Shown here piece after piece: positions 1 through 6,019 of a DNA stretch of 12,875 bases. The stretch is from an uncultured Ruminococcus sp. (lineage in GTDB: Bacteria > Bacillota > Clostridia > Oscillospirales > CAG-272), in NCBI GenBank assembly GCA_902797125.1, contig CADBRS010000081.1, forward strand, positions 1 through 12,875. Direction: 5' to 3'. The notes below the pieces were generated by a model. It had not been told where the DNA came from. It worked only from the letters and a program-made list of their open reading frames with translations, and did no database searches. The position numbers and the translations under genes were made by a program. How positions within the stretch are numbered: the stretch's first letter is position 1; the number at the start of each line of letters is the position of its first letter.

Positions 1-90
1 AGATTCTTTGATCGTGTTTGCAGTCTGGACACAAACTTCTTTCATTTTGTCCAGATCCGGGCGGACATAAGTCATTTCCGAAAAGCGCAT
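1..90 (-). CDS. M3-family oligoendopeptidase (PepF-like), N-terminal fragment
   Basis: Only the first 30 codons lie in the window; the gene continues beyond base 1. Read on the minus strand from the ATG at 90-88, the protein begins MRFSEMTYVRPDLDKMKEVC. This resembles the opening of clostridial M3-family oligoendopeptidases, which typically start with a short M-(K/R)-F-(S/N)-E/D lead followed by a Y-x-R-P-D-L segment. Those enzymes are cytoplasmic zinc metallopeptidases that cut short peptides; the catalytic HExxH would lie far outside this fragment, so activity cannot be judged. An AGGAGTG Shine-Dalgarno lies nine bases before the start codon and a plausible promoter lies at 123-151 on the same strand. 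It is divergent from the phosphopantetheinyl transferase. The reading frame is convincing; the family name rests on 30 residues of similarity recalled from the family. Confidence 0.6.
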   Translation of the reverse strand, partial: MRFSEMTYVRPDLDKMKEVCVQTANTIKES

Positions 91-122
91 ACTGATTATC
101 ACTCCTAAAAAAGATTCAAATA

Positions 123-151
123 TTTATAACCTTTACTGAAAACTTTCGCAA
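123..151 (-). promoter_or_regulatory. Probable sigma-A promoter for the divergent peptidase gene
   Basis: On the minus strand TTGCGA (151-146) is followed after exactly 17 bases by TATAAA (128-123). Spacing and both hexamers fit a housekeeping promoter reading into the gene that starts at 90. The implied transcription start is near base 116, giving a leader of about 25 bases that includes the Shine-Dalgarno. Confidence 0.5.
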
Positions 152-188
152 GACAAAGGACAAAAAATAGGAGAGAAAACAGAAAATG

Positions 189-197
189 TGGTATACT
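189..197 (+). promoter_or_regulatory. Extended -10 promoter for the phosphopantetheinyl transferase
   Basis: TGGTATACT matches an extended -10 element (TG, one base, then TATACT at 192-197). No good -35 hexamer lies 17 bases upstream, which is tolerated when the TG extension is present. Transcription would start near 204. The transcript then carries an AAGGTGAT Shine-Dalgarno at 218-225. Confidence 0.45.
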
Positions 198-231
198 TTG
201 GAAGGAATGACGAAAGGAAGGTGATGTTGAG

Positions 232-858
232 GTGACAATCTATGCTTTGCACGCGTCGGTCATAGACAAAAATAAAGAAACGATTCTCGCACAGCTTCCG
301 AAAGAAAAAGCAGAACAGATCATGGCGATCCGAAATGAAAAAGTCCGTTCTTTGGCAATAGGCAGTTCATTCTTCAAGTGGATACTGCTGAAAGATCATC
401 CGTGGACAGTCAACGACAAAGGAAAGCCTATTGCAGAAAGCATCCATTTCAATATCTCTCACAGCTATCCCTGGGTCATATTCACGAAAGATGATTCCAA
501 TGAGATCGGAATCGATATTGAAAACAAAAAAACAGATCAGAAATTATGGGAGTTTTGCCTGACCCATGAAGAAATCGAAGACATGGAAAAGACACAAACA
601 CCTTTTCTCAATTACTATACGGCAAAAGAGAGTTTGAGCAAGGCACAGGGAGAAGGCTTGACAAACGGGATCAAAAACATTCCGGCCATTCCGCTGAACG
701 GAACAGTTTGTTTCATGGACAGGACTTTTTACAGGCATACGATCATCTGGCAGAACAACTCGATTTCGGTCACAATGGAAAACGAGGATTTTATGTTATC
801 AACTGACGACATTCAAGAAATTGCAGAAGGTATGGTTTTCCAACTTACAAAAAGATAG
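232..858 (+). CDS. 4'-phosphopantetheinyl transferase, Sfp type
   Basis: This enzyme transfers the 4'-phosphopantetheine arm of coenzyme A to a serine of an acyl or peptidyl carrier protein, in the cytoplasm. The 208-residue length suits the Sfp/AcpT group rather than the about 120-residue AcpS group. Visible motifs, in order, are NDKGKP (61-66), FNISHS (73-78), the metal-binding GIDIE (93-97, with D95 and E97) and AKESLSKAQGEGL (131-143), in which K132, E133 and K137 match the family's WxxKExxxK motif. The GTG start at 232 is preferred because an AAGGTGAT Shine-Dalgarno (218-225) lies about seven bases upstream; the ATG at 224 opens a frame that stops at once. It appears to be a single-gene unit with its own promoter and terminator. 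No carrier protein or synthase gene is nearby, so the substrate (fatty-acid ACP or a natural-product carrier) is unknown. Confidence 0.88.
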   Translation: MTIYALHASVIDKNKETILAQLPKEKAEQIMAIRNEKVRSLAIGSSFFKWILLKDHPWTVNDKGKPIAESIHFNISHSYPWVIFTKDDSNEIGIDIENKKTDQKLWEFCLTHEEIEDMEKTQTPFLNYYTAKESLSKAQGEGLTNGIKNIPAIPLNGTVCFMDRTFYRHTIIWQNNSISVTMENEDFMLSTDDIQEIAEGMVFQLTKR

Positions 859-885
859 AAAAAATTGATTCAGAAAAATGTTGAG

Positions 886-916
886 GCAGCGCACATCAAA
901 GTGCGCTGCTTTTCTT
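886..916 (+). terminator. Intrinsic terminator after the phosphopantetheinyl transferase
   Basis: A perfect 9-bp stem, GCAGCGCAC (886-894) with GTGCGCTGC (901-909), closes a six-base loop ATCAAA and runs straight into TTTTCTT. It begins 27 bases after the stop codon. It separates this transcript from the dcw operon. Confidence 0.9.
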
Positions 917-1041
917 AATGAAATAATAATTATAATAAGAAAACCGTAAATAAATTACGATTACAGAATGGATGAAAAAATGAAGGAAGATCGGGACGTA
1001 AAAAGGAAAAAGAAGGAAGAAAAAGATGCAGGAGCACCGCC

Positions 1042-1188
1042 ATGCAGGAAGCGATTCGTCTGCTTTCAGATGGCGAGATAGGCGTCATTCCGGACAGAAC
1101 GCAAGAAAAAGAAAATGAAAAAAAGATATATATATATAGGAAGAAAAAATCGAGAACCGGGCGAGTAGCCGCATTATTCCTGATCTGA
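1042..1188 (+). pseudogene. Doubtful 48-codon ORF, possible remnant of a YrdC/Sua5-like N-terminus
   Basis: An ATG at 1042, preceded at seven bases by AGGAG (1030-1034), opens a 48-codon frame. Its first 20 residues (MQEAIRLLSDGEIGVIPDRT) look protein-like: an amphipathic helix, then GEIGVIP. They recall the start of YrdC/Sua5 threonylcarbamoyl-AMP synthases, where a similar helix leads to a strand and a P-T-D/E-T motif. Here the sequence then turns into K/E-rich, A-rich coding and stops at TGA 1186-1188, with none of the rest of that domain. The resemblance is short and from memory. It could be a decayed fragment, a small protein, or chance. Confidence 0.2.
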
Positions 1189-1332
1189 AGGATTGTTCCA
1201 AATCGATAAAAATAGAATCCTTGGTTACAATACAGCACGAATGGGGTATTTTGAAAAAGGTGTTGACAAATGATTGTTCGATCCGTTTTCAGGGTCCATA
1301 GCAGACGGAATCCGGAAATCCATCAGTCAAAC

Positions 1333-1359
1333 GGTCTGCCCATCACATGGGACATGACC
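1333..1359 (+). other. Small hairpin in the spacer, related to the hairpins before mraZ and divIB
   Basis: GGTC (1333-1336) pairs with GACC (1356-1359), and inside it CCCAT (1339-1343) pairs with ATGGG (1347-1351) around a CAC loop. The right half, GGGACATGACC, recurs exactly at 10894-10904 inside the murG-divIB hairpin. No T-run follows, so it is not a terminator. Whether it is transcribed is unknown. Confidence 0.3.
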
Positions 1360-1546
1360 ACAAATTGTGTTGAAATTTGCTATTTTATCGATTCAATACT
1401 ACATCTTGTGGTTTGCATGAAGCTGTTGAAAACCTCTGTTTTTTCTCACTGGAAAAAATTACCATTTCACTTTTATCGAAAATAATGCAAAAAATACCGT
1501 CTCATGTGTGACATTTTTGTCAGTCTGAATCATAAATATGACGCCC

Positions 1547-1640
1547 AAAAACTATAAAAAAAGGATATCAAAAGCAACTAACCCAAAAAATAGTAATAAA
1601 ATAACAAAAAAGAACAAAAATACTATACACCTATGAAAAA
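1547..1640. other. Phased A-tracts upstream of the mraZ promoter (possible curved DNA or UP element)
   Basis: Runs of three to seven A are centred near 1549, 1559, 1571, 1587, 1599, 1608, 1618 and 1638. Most neighbours are about 10 to 12 bases apart, the helical repeat that gives intrinsic bending. The tract ends about 36 bases before the -35 box of the mraZ promoter. A role in boosting transcription is inferred. Confidence 0.35.
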
Positions 1641-1675
1641 TTGTATCATATTGTCCACTTTTCAGTTTTTTGGTA

Positions 1676-1704
1676 TTGTCAACCGTGGTAGCCGATGATA
1701 TAAT
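1676..1704 (+). promoter_or_regulatory. Main promoter of the dcw operon (upstream of mraZ)
   Basis: TTGTCA (1676-1681), a 17-base spacer and a perfect TATAAT (1699-1704), with TGA just before it so that it also reads as an extended -10. This is the best promoter in the window. Transcription should start near 1711, giving a leader of about 120 bases before mraZ. MraZ-box-like repeats lie immediately downstream. Confidence 0.8.
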
Positions 1705-1712
1705 GGTGTCAC

Positions 1713-1762
1713 TTGGTGGGGCAAAATGGTGAAAAATGTACCCTTGGTGGCGCGAAGTGGAT
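1713..1762 (+). promoter_or_regulatory. Candidate MraZ operator repeats
   Basis: Two related blocks follow the -10 box: TTGGTGGGGCAAAATGGTG beginning at 1713, and TTGGTGGCGCGAAGTGG beginning at 1744, 31 bases later. Each contains two GTG-centred half-units, 13 bases apart in the first block and 10 in the second. MraZ of several bacteria binds tandem TGGG- or AAAGTG-type repeats at about 10-base spacing just upstream of mraZ and autoregulates. Position and motif fit this; the spacing is imperfect, so these exact bases are a proposal. Confidence 0.45.
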
Positions 1763-1769
1763 TGTGATC

Positions 1770-1798
1770 GGCCCATGTGAAGTACATGTAGCCCTTTT
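1770..1798 (+). promoter_or_regulatory. Leader hairpin before mraZ (possible weak attenuator)
   Basis: In the mraZ leader CATGT (1774-1778) pairs with ACATG (1784-1788) around GAAGT, and GGC (1770-1772) pairs with GCC (1791-1793) outside a small internal loop. CTTTTCC follows. The stem is short and the T-run has only four bases, so termination would be weak at best. Its left arm shares CGGCCCATGTG with the hairpin between murG and divIB. Confidence 0.3.
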
Positions 1799-1831
1799 CC
1801 TCACCGGTTATTTATCGGAAGGAGAATTTTT

Positions 1832-2257
1832 ATGTTCGTCGGTGAATACAGACATACTCTCGATACAAAGAACAGAATATTCGTTCCGGTAAAGCTTCGT
1901 GAAGAAATCCGAGGGCAGCTTCTGATTCTTCGTGATGTCCGTGAAAAGTGCTTGAAAGTTTACAGTGAAGATGATTTCAAGGCTATGATCGCGGACAAGA
2001 TCAACAATACTGCAGGACGTGTGTCTGCTATGGCCAATCGTGCATTGTACCACAATGCAGCTCTTGTCACACCTGACGCGCAGGGGCGCGTTTCTTTGAC
2101 TCAAAGTCTGATTGATTATGCTTTGATCAAGAAAGACGTCGTGATTGTCGGTTGCGGCAACTATGCAGAGATTTGGTCTTCGGATGTCTATGAAGAATTT
2201 ATGTCTCATGAAGACATGGATCTGCTGAGAGATGAACTTGAACAATACGGAATTTGA
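1832..2257 (+). CDS. mraZ: MraZ, transcriptional regulator of the dcw cluster
   Basis: A DNA-binding protein of the SpoVT/AbrB swapped-hairpin superfamily that forms ring oligomers, binds repeats in front of its own gene and usually represses the division cluster. The 141 residues hold the two expected half-domains. The first (about 5-50) carries DTKNRIFVPVKLRE and the second (about 77-120) carries DAQGRVSL followed by the conserved VIVGCGNYAEIW. The start is well supported: GGAAGGAG (1817-1824) lies seven bases upstream. It is first in the operon, behind a strong promoter and candidate operator repeats, which fits autoregulation. Its last 26 bases overlap rsmH in another frame, suggesting translational coupling. 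Length and motifs are normal for the family. Confidence 0.95.
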   Translation: MFVGEYRHTLDTKNRIFVPVKLREEIRGQLLILRDVREKCLKVYSEDDFKAMIADKINNTAGRVSAMANRALYHNAALVTPDAQGRVSLTQSLIDYALIKKDVVIVGCGNYAEIWSSDVYEEFMSHEDMDLLRDELEQYGI

Positions 2258-3209
2258 CGTATCTGAACTGAAACCAGAGTTTTCTCATATCCCGGTTCTT
2301 CTTGACCAATGTATTGACAATCTGAATATTCGGGACGGCTCGGGGATTTTCGTCGACGGAACTGTCGGCGGAGGCGGCCATTCCTTTGAGATCGCAAACA
2401 GACTGACAACCGGTCGTCTGGTTTGCTTCGATCAGGATGAGGATGCCATCCGGGCTGCCAAAGACCGATTGGCTCCCTTCTCAGATCGAGTCACTTTTGT
2501 TCAGAACAATTTTTGTCATTTGTCGGACGAACTCGATTCTTTGGGAATCGAAAGGATAGACGGCCTTTTGCTGGATTTGGGTGTTTCCTCCTATCAGCTG
2601 GACAACCCCGAACGCGGTTTTTCTTATATGGCTGATGCTCCGCTGGACATGAGGATGAATCAGAAAGCCTCTTTGACGGCTTACGACGTCGTCAATACTT
2701 ATTCTGAAGAACGTCTGAAAAAAATCTTATACGAGTATGGTGATGAACGCTTTGCTCCGCGCATTGCGTTTAATATATTACGCGCGCGTGCACACGCACC
2801 CATTTCCACAACATTTGAACTTGTAGACATCATTAAATCTTCCATCCCGGCAAAAGAAAGGCAGACGGGACATCATCCAGCCAAAAAAACATTCCAGGCG
2901 ATCCGGATCGAGGTCAACAGCGAACTTGAAGTGATCGAATCGGTGATCGGACAGGCTGCGGAGAGGTTGAATCCTTCCGGCCGGATCTGCATCATCACAT
3001 TCCAGCCGGATGAGGACAAAGTCGTGAAGCAAACGCTGAACCGGTTGACTCAAGGCTGTACCTGTCCTAAAGATTTTCCGGTCTGTGTATGCGGCAAAAA
3101 ACCGATACTGAAATTTGTGAACAAGAAACCGATTCTTCCCGACGAACGGGAAATCGTTACGAATCCGAGATCCCGAAGCGCGAAACTCCGGGTGGCTGAA
3201 AAGATTTGA
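2232..3209 (+). CDS. rsmH: 16S rRNA (cytosine(1402)-N4)-methyltransferase RsmH
   Basis: RsmH (MraW) uses S-adenosylmethionine to N4-methylate C1402 in the ribosomal decoding centre. The 325 residues show the SAM-binding VDGTVGGGGHS (41-51), FDQDEDAI (66-73), DGLLLDLGVSSYQLDNPERGFSY (110-132), LDMRM (138-142), YGDERFAPRIA (169-179) and the KTFQAIRIEVNSEL block (219-232). The family's usual S-FHSLEDR motif reads TFQPDEDK (256-263) here, an uncommon change. The ATG at 2232 adds about 18 residues before the normal family start (FSHIPVLL), but no other good start codon exists, so it is kept. The start has only a weak purine-rich site (GAGAG) and lies inside mraZ, implying reinitiation from that gene. 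The C-terminus carries a Cys cluster (C276, C278, C285, C287). Confidence 0.95.
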   Translation: MNLNNTEFDVSELKPEFSHIPVLLDQCIDNLNIRDGSGIFVDGTVGGGGHSFEIANRLTTGRLVCFDQDEDAIRAAKDRLAPFSDRVTFVQNNFCHLSDELDSLGIERIDGLLLDLGVSSYQLDNPERGFSYMADAPLDMRMNQKASLTAYDVVNTYSEERLKKILYEYGDERFAPRIAFNILRARAHAPISTTFELVDIIKSSIPAKERQTGHHPAKKTFQAIRIEVNSELEVIESVIGQAAERLNPSGRICIITFQPDEDKVVKQTLNRLTQGCTCPKDFPVCVCGKKPILKFVNKKPILPDEREIVTNPRSRSAKLRVAEKI

Positions 3210-3225
3210 ATGCGGAGGTGAGCAT

Positions 3226-3705
3226 ATGGATAATAGTCAAGAGCATGTGCTCCCCGAAAGAAATAAAAAAGTCCGGCTTGATCATGAGGGACTGATGGCG
3301 ATCGCGCTAAACTGGTTCCCAAAGCAGCAAGTCCGAAAAGAGGAACGGGCCGTCAGCGGAAAAAGGATCATCTCAATTTTGCTTCCTGTCCTGCTGATTT
3401 TCGTTTCTTTGATGGCCGTCATTCACAGTTCCGTGATGATGGCGGATGCAAAGATTGAATATCAGAAACTGAAGAGCGAAGAAACTCGGCTTCAGTCGGA
3501 AATAGACTGGCTTCAGGGAAAACTGACAGTCAAGAATGATATCCTGAAAATCGAAGATATCGCCAGAAACGAATTGGGTATGGTCGATGAATCATATCTG
3601 AGCCAGCATTATGTCTCGGTGCTGAATGATGAAGGGGTGGATTACTACCCTTCGCAGGGAAAAAGTTCCGTTCTCTTTTCACTGTTTAGAGAATTGAAAA
3701 AATAG
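3226..3705 (+). CDS. ftsL: FtsL/DivIC-like septum formation protein
   Basis: A 159-residue single-pass membrane protein in the ftsL position, between rsmH and the division transpeptidase. It has a basic cytoplasmic N-terminus of about 47 residues, a transmembrane segment (about 48-71), and an extracytoplasmic coiled coil (about 73-103) with regular Leu/Ile positions. Next comes VKNDILKIEDIARNELGMV (102-120), the signature shared by FtsL and DivIC proteins. Such proteins pair with each other and with DivIB to recruit and activate FtsW and its transpeptidase at the septum. A tail of about 39 residues follows the signature. The start is certain: GGAGGTGA lies just upstream of ATG 3226. Sequence alone cannot separate FtsL from DivIC; the name follows gene position. 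Confidence 0.8.
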   Translation: MDNSQEHVLPERNKKVRLDHEGLMAIALNWFPKQQVRKEERAVSGKRIISILLPVLLIFVSLMAVIHSSVMMADAKIEYQKLKSEETRLQSEIDWLQGKLTVKNDILKIEDIARNELGMVDESYLSQHYVSVLNDEGVDYYPSQGKSSVLFSLFRELKK

Positions 3706-3719
3706 CGGTGGCGTCCGGC

Positions 3720-5996
3720 ATGGAAGTTAAAAAGTCTAGCCTGATCAAAAGAGCCGCGATCATCGGAGTGGTTCTCCTGGCAGGCTTTATTGTTGTCCTC
3801 GGAAGGGTCCTGTTCCTGCAGACATTCAAGCGTGAGGAATACGGCAATCGGGTCGCTGAACAGATGACCAGAGACTATGTTGTCGATCCTGTTCGCGGAG
3901 ACATACTGGATGCTAACGGGCTGGTTTTGGCCACTAACATTATCACATATCGGGTATTCGTCTCTCCGAAAGCAGTGGCGACCGCCCAAAACTCACTGAT
4001 CGAAAACGCACCGGACGGTGAGTATACAGATCTGACCGAACTGATCTCAAACGGATTGTCCGAGATACTCGGTGTGGAAAAAGAAACCGTTGTCACGCAA
4101 TTGGGCTATACAGCCTATCAGGACCGGACCATTCAAAGAAATGTGGACGAAGATACGGCTCAGTTGGTCAGAAATTTCATCGCAGACAATCTGCTCAATC
4201 AGATGATCTATCTGGAAGCGACGTCCACAAGGTACTATCCTTACGGGTCGCTGGCTTCCCATCTGATCGGTTTCACCTCTTCTCAAGGTCAGGGCGTTTA
4301 CGGACTGGAATACCAGTATGAATCCGAACTGGCCGGCACGACCGGACGTTATGTCGTAGCTAAAGACGCCAAAGGCAATGCGATGCCTTTTGATTACGAA
4401 CTCCAGATCGAGCCGAGAGACGGCTATCATATCAACACGACCATCGACGTGACCGTTCAGCGGATCCTTGAAGAGCAGGTTCAAAAGGCTTATGAAGAAT
4501 CCGGCGGTCAGAACCGAGCCATGGGCATCGTCATGGATGTCAACACAGGCGCTGTGCTTGGATTGGCCGTTTATCCCTATTACGATCTGAACAACCCGAA
4601 CGAACTGACAGCGGATTTCGCAGACAAACTGGAAAACAGCGGTCTGACTCCGGGAACGGATGCTTACGATGAACTGAAGGGCCAGCTTCAATTGAGCATG
4701 TGGTCCAATAAGGCGATCACCGAAGGCTACATCCCGGGATCTACATTCAAAGTCATTACATCTGCCGTTGCGCTGGAAGAAAAACTGTTCGACCTGAATT
4801 CTGAATTCTATTGCAAAGGCTATCTGACCGTCAACGGTTCGGATATCCACTGCGCGGAAGTCAACGGTCAGGGACACCTGACATTCGCAGAAGCCATTCA
4901 GGTATCCTGCAATCCTTCTCTGATGACGATGGGATTGAAGATCGGCTGCGAAAAGTTTTATGACTATTTCAAAGCATTCGGCTATCTGGAAAAAACGGGC
5001 ATCGATCTTCCCGGAGAGCAGTTGAGTCCGTCCTGGTTCTGGAATTACGATACGTTTTCCAGCCGGGAGATCTATCTGGCCACCGCGTCATTCGGGCAAA
5101 ACTTCAACGTGACTGCCATTCAGCAGATCACCGGCATATGTGCAGTGGCTAACGGAGGCTATCTCGTTACACCCCATCTGATGGAAAGCATCACGGACCG
5201 GGACGGTAATGTGGTTGAATCCTATGATTTGCAGAACGGAAAGAGACGTCAGGTACTGACCTCAGAGGTCTGTGCTGAAATCTCAGAAATATTACGAGAA
5301 GGTGTGGCCGGGAACGGCGGCGGCAAAAACACTTATGTCGCCGGATACCGCGTCGCAGCAAAAACGGGAACGTCCGAGAAGAAAGACCATGAAGGCTATT
5401 ACGTCTGTTCGACGGTTGCATATGCACCGGCTGACGATCCGCAATATGCCATGATCCTGATCGTGGACGAACCCACAAAAGGCGTTCTTTACGGCAGTTA
5501 TGCCGCTGCGCCTTACATCGCCAACGCTTTTGAAGAGATGCTTCCGTATCTCGGCGTTGAAGCAGTTTATACCGAAAAAGAACTGGAAAAAATGTCCGTG
5601 ACCGTGCCATCGGTTACATATTGGAGCCTTTCGCAAGCGATGGGGATCTGCGAGCGACTGGGGTACACAATACATGTGGTCGGAAATGGGGATCTGGTCA
5701 CATCTCAGCTGCCTTTGGGGGGCGCTGTGATCGAATCGAGCGGCAAGCAGATTTATCTGTATACGGGAGGACAGAGTCCGGTTGAAAACATACAGGTTCC
5801 GAACCTGGTCGGCATGACGGCTACGGCCGCATATATGACCGCCAAGAACCTGAATCTCAATGTCAAAATTGAGGGTACGAAAAACTATCTGACTGGAACT
5901 GAAGCAGTGGTGATTGCTCAGTCTCCTTCATACGGAACGTATCTGGCGAATGGGGATGTAATAACGCTAACGTTCCGCTACAGCGAAGAAGAGTAG
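3720..5996 (+). CDS. Class B penicillin-binding protein with PASTA repeats (FtsI/SpoVD-like transpeptidase)
   Basis: A D,D-transpeptidase that crosslinks peptidoglycan at the septum or in the spore cortex. Numbered from ATG 3720 (758 residues), it has a transmembrane anchor (about 8-32), a dimerisation/pedestal domain opening with VRGDILDANG, and the transpeptidase domain with the catalytic STFK (341-344, nucleophile S341), SCN (396-398) and KTGTS (548-552). Two C-terminal PASTA repeats follow (about 624-683 and 691-754); the second, beginning VPNLVGM, is typical and the first is divergent. A GTG at 3708 in the same frame would add four residues, but GGTGG sits at a better distance from the ATG. 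It starts almost at the ftsL stop. It pairs functionally with the FtsW encoded downstream. Whether it is vegetative (FtsI/PbpB) or sporulation-specific (SpoVD) is not decided by sequence; being the only one in this cluster favours the division role. Confidence 0.9.
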   Translation: MEVKKSSLIKRAAIIGVVLLAGFIVVLGRVLFLQTFKREEYGNRVAEQMTRDYVVDPVRGDILDANGLVLATNIITYRVFVSPKAVATAQNSLIENAPDGEYTDLTELISNGLSEILGVEKETVVTQLGYTAYQDRTIQRNVDEDTAQLVRNFIADNLLNQMIYLEATSTRYYPYGSLASHLIGFTSSQGQGVYGLEYQYESELAGTTGRYVVAKDAKGNAMPFDYELQIEPRDGYHINTTIDVTVQRILEEQVQKAYEESGGQNRAMGIVMDVNTGAVLGLAVYPYYDLNNPNELTADFADKLENSGLTPGTDAYDELKGQLQLSMWSNKAITEGYIPGSTFKVITSAVALEEKLFDLNSEFYCKGYLTVNGSDIHCAEVNGQGHLTFAEAIQVSCNPSLMTMGLKIGCEKFYDYFKAFGYLEKTGIDLPGEQLSPSWFWNYDTFSSREIYLATASFGQNFNVTAIQQITGICAVANGGYLVTPHLMESITDRDGNVVESYDLQNGKRRQVLTSEVCAEISEILREGVAGNGGGKNTYVAGYRVAAKTGTSEKKDHEGYYVCSTVAYAPADDPQYAMILIVDEPTKGVLYGSYAAAPYIANAFEEMLPYLGVEAVYTEKELEKMSVTVPSVTYWSLSQAMGICERLGYTIHVVGNGDLVTSQLPLGGAVIESSGKQIYLYTGGQSPVENIQVPNLVGMTATAAYMTAKNLNLNVKIEGTKNYLTGTEAVVIAQSPSYGTYLANGDVITLTFRYSEEE

Positions 5997-6019
5997 CTAG
6001 TGATTTGCTGGGGGGCAAA

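Larger units (their letters stand above)
917..1675. other. Gene-poor spacer before the dcw cluster
   Basis: About 760 bases without a convincing gene. The first part (920-1160) is purine-rich on the plus strand, with long A/G runs and a short AT repeat near 1125-1137. This makes open frames on the minus strand encode phenylalanine-rich nonsense, which I do not accept. The middle (1263-1530) contains an isolated TTGACA at 1263 without a matching -10, a hairpin at 1333-1359, and a small palindrome TGACA-TTTT-TGTCA at 1509-1522. The last 120 bases are A/T-rich with regularly spaced A-tracts and lead into the mraZ promoter. No tRNA, transposase or phage sequence is visible. Confidence 0.6.

Noticed and set aside
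1125..1137. AT dinucleotide run as a functional repeat
   Set aside because: Too short for more than a slippage-prone tract; no array or flanking repeat structure.
930..1238. A 102-codon minus-strand ORF
   Set aside because: It is the complement of purine-rich sequence and reads as phenylalanine/serine runs; no Shine-Dalgarno and no recognisable fold.
1263..1291. Perfect TTGACA at 1263-1268 as a promoter
   Set aside because: At 16 to 18 bases downstream there is no -10-like hexamer (TTTTCA at 17 bases).
1270..1485. A 71-codon plus-strand ORF with AAGGTG upstream
   Set aside because: Composition is Cys/His/Phe-rich without domain character, no promoter is convincing, and it spans a hairpin and A/T-rich spacer; probably chance.
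4047..4877. Long minus-strand open frame inside the transpeptidase gene
   Set aside because: Antisense shadow of a gene with all catalytic motifs intact; no start signals and no recognisable protein.
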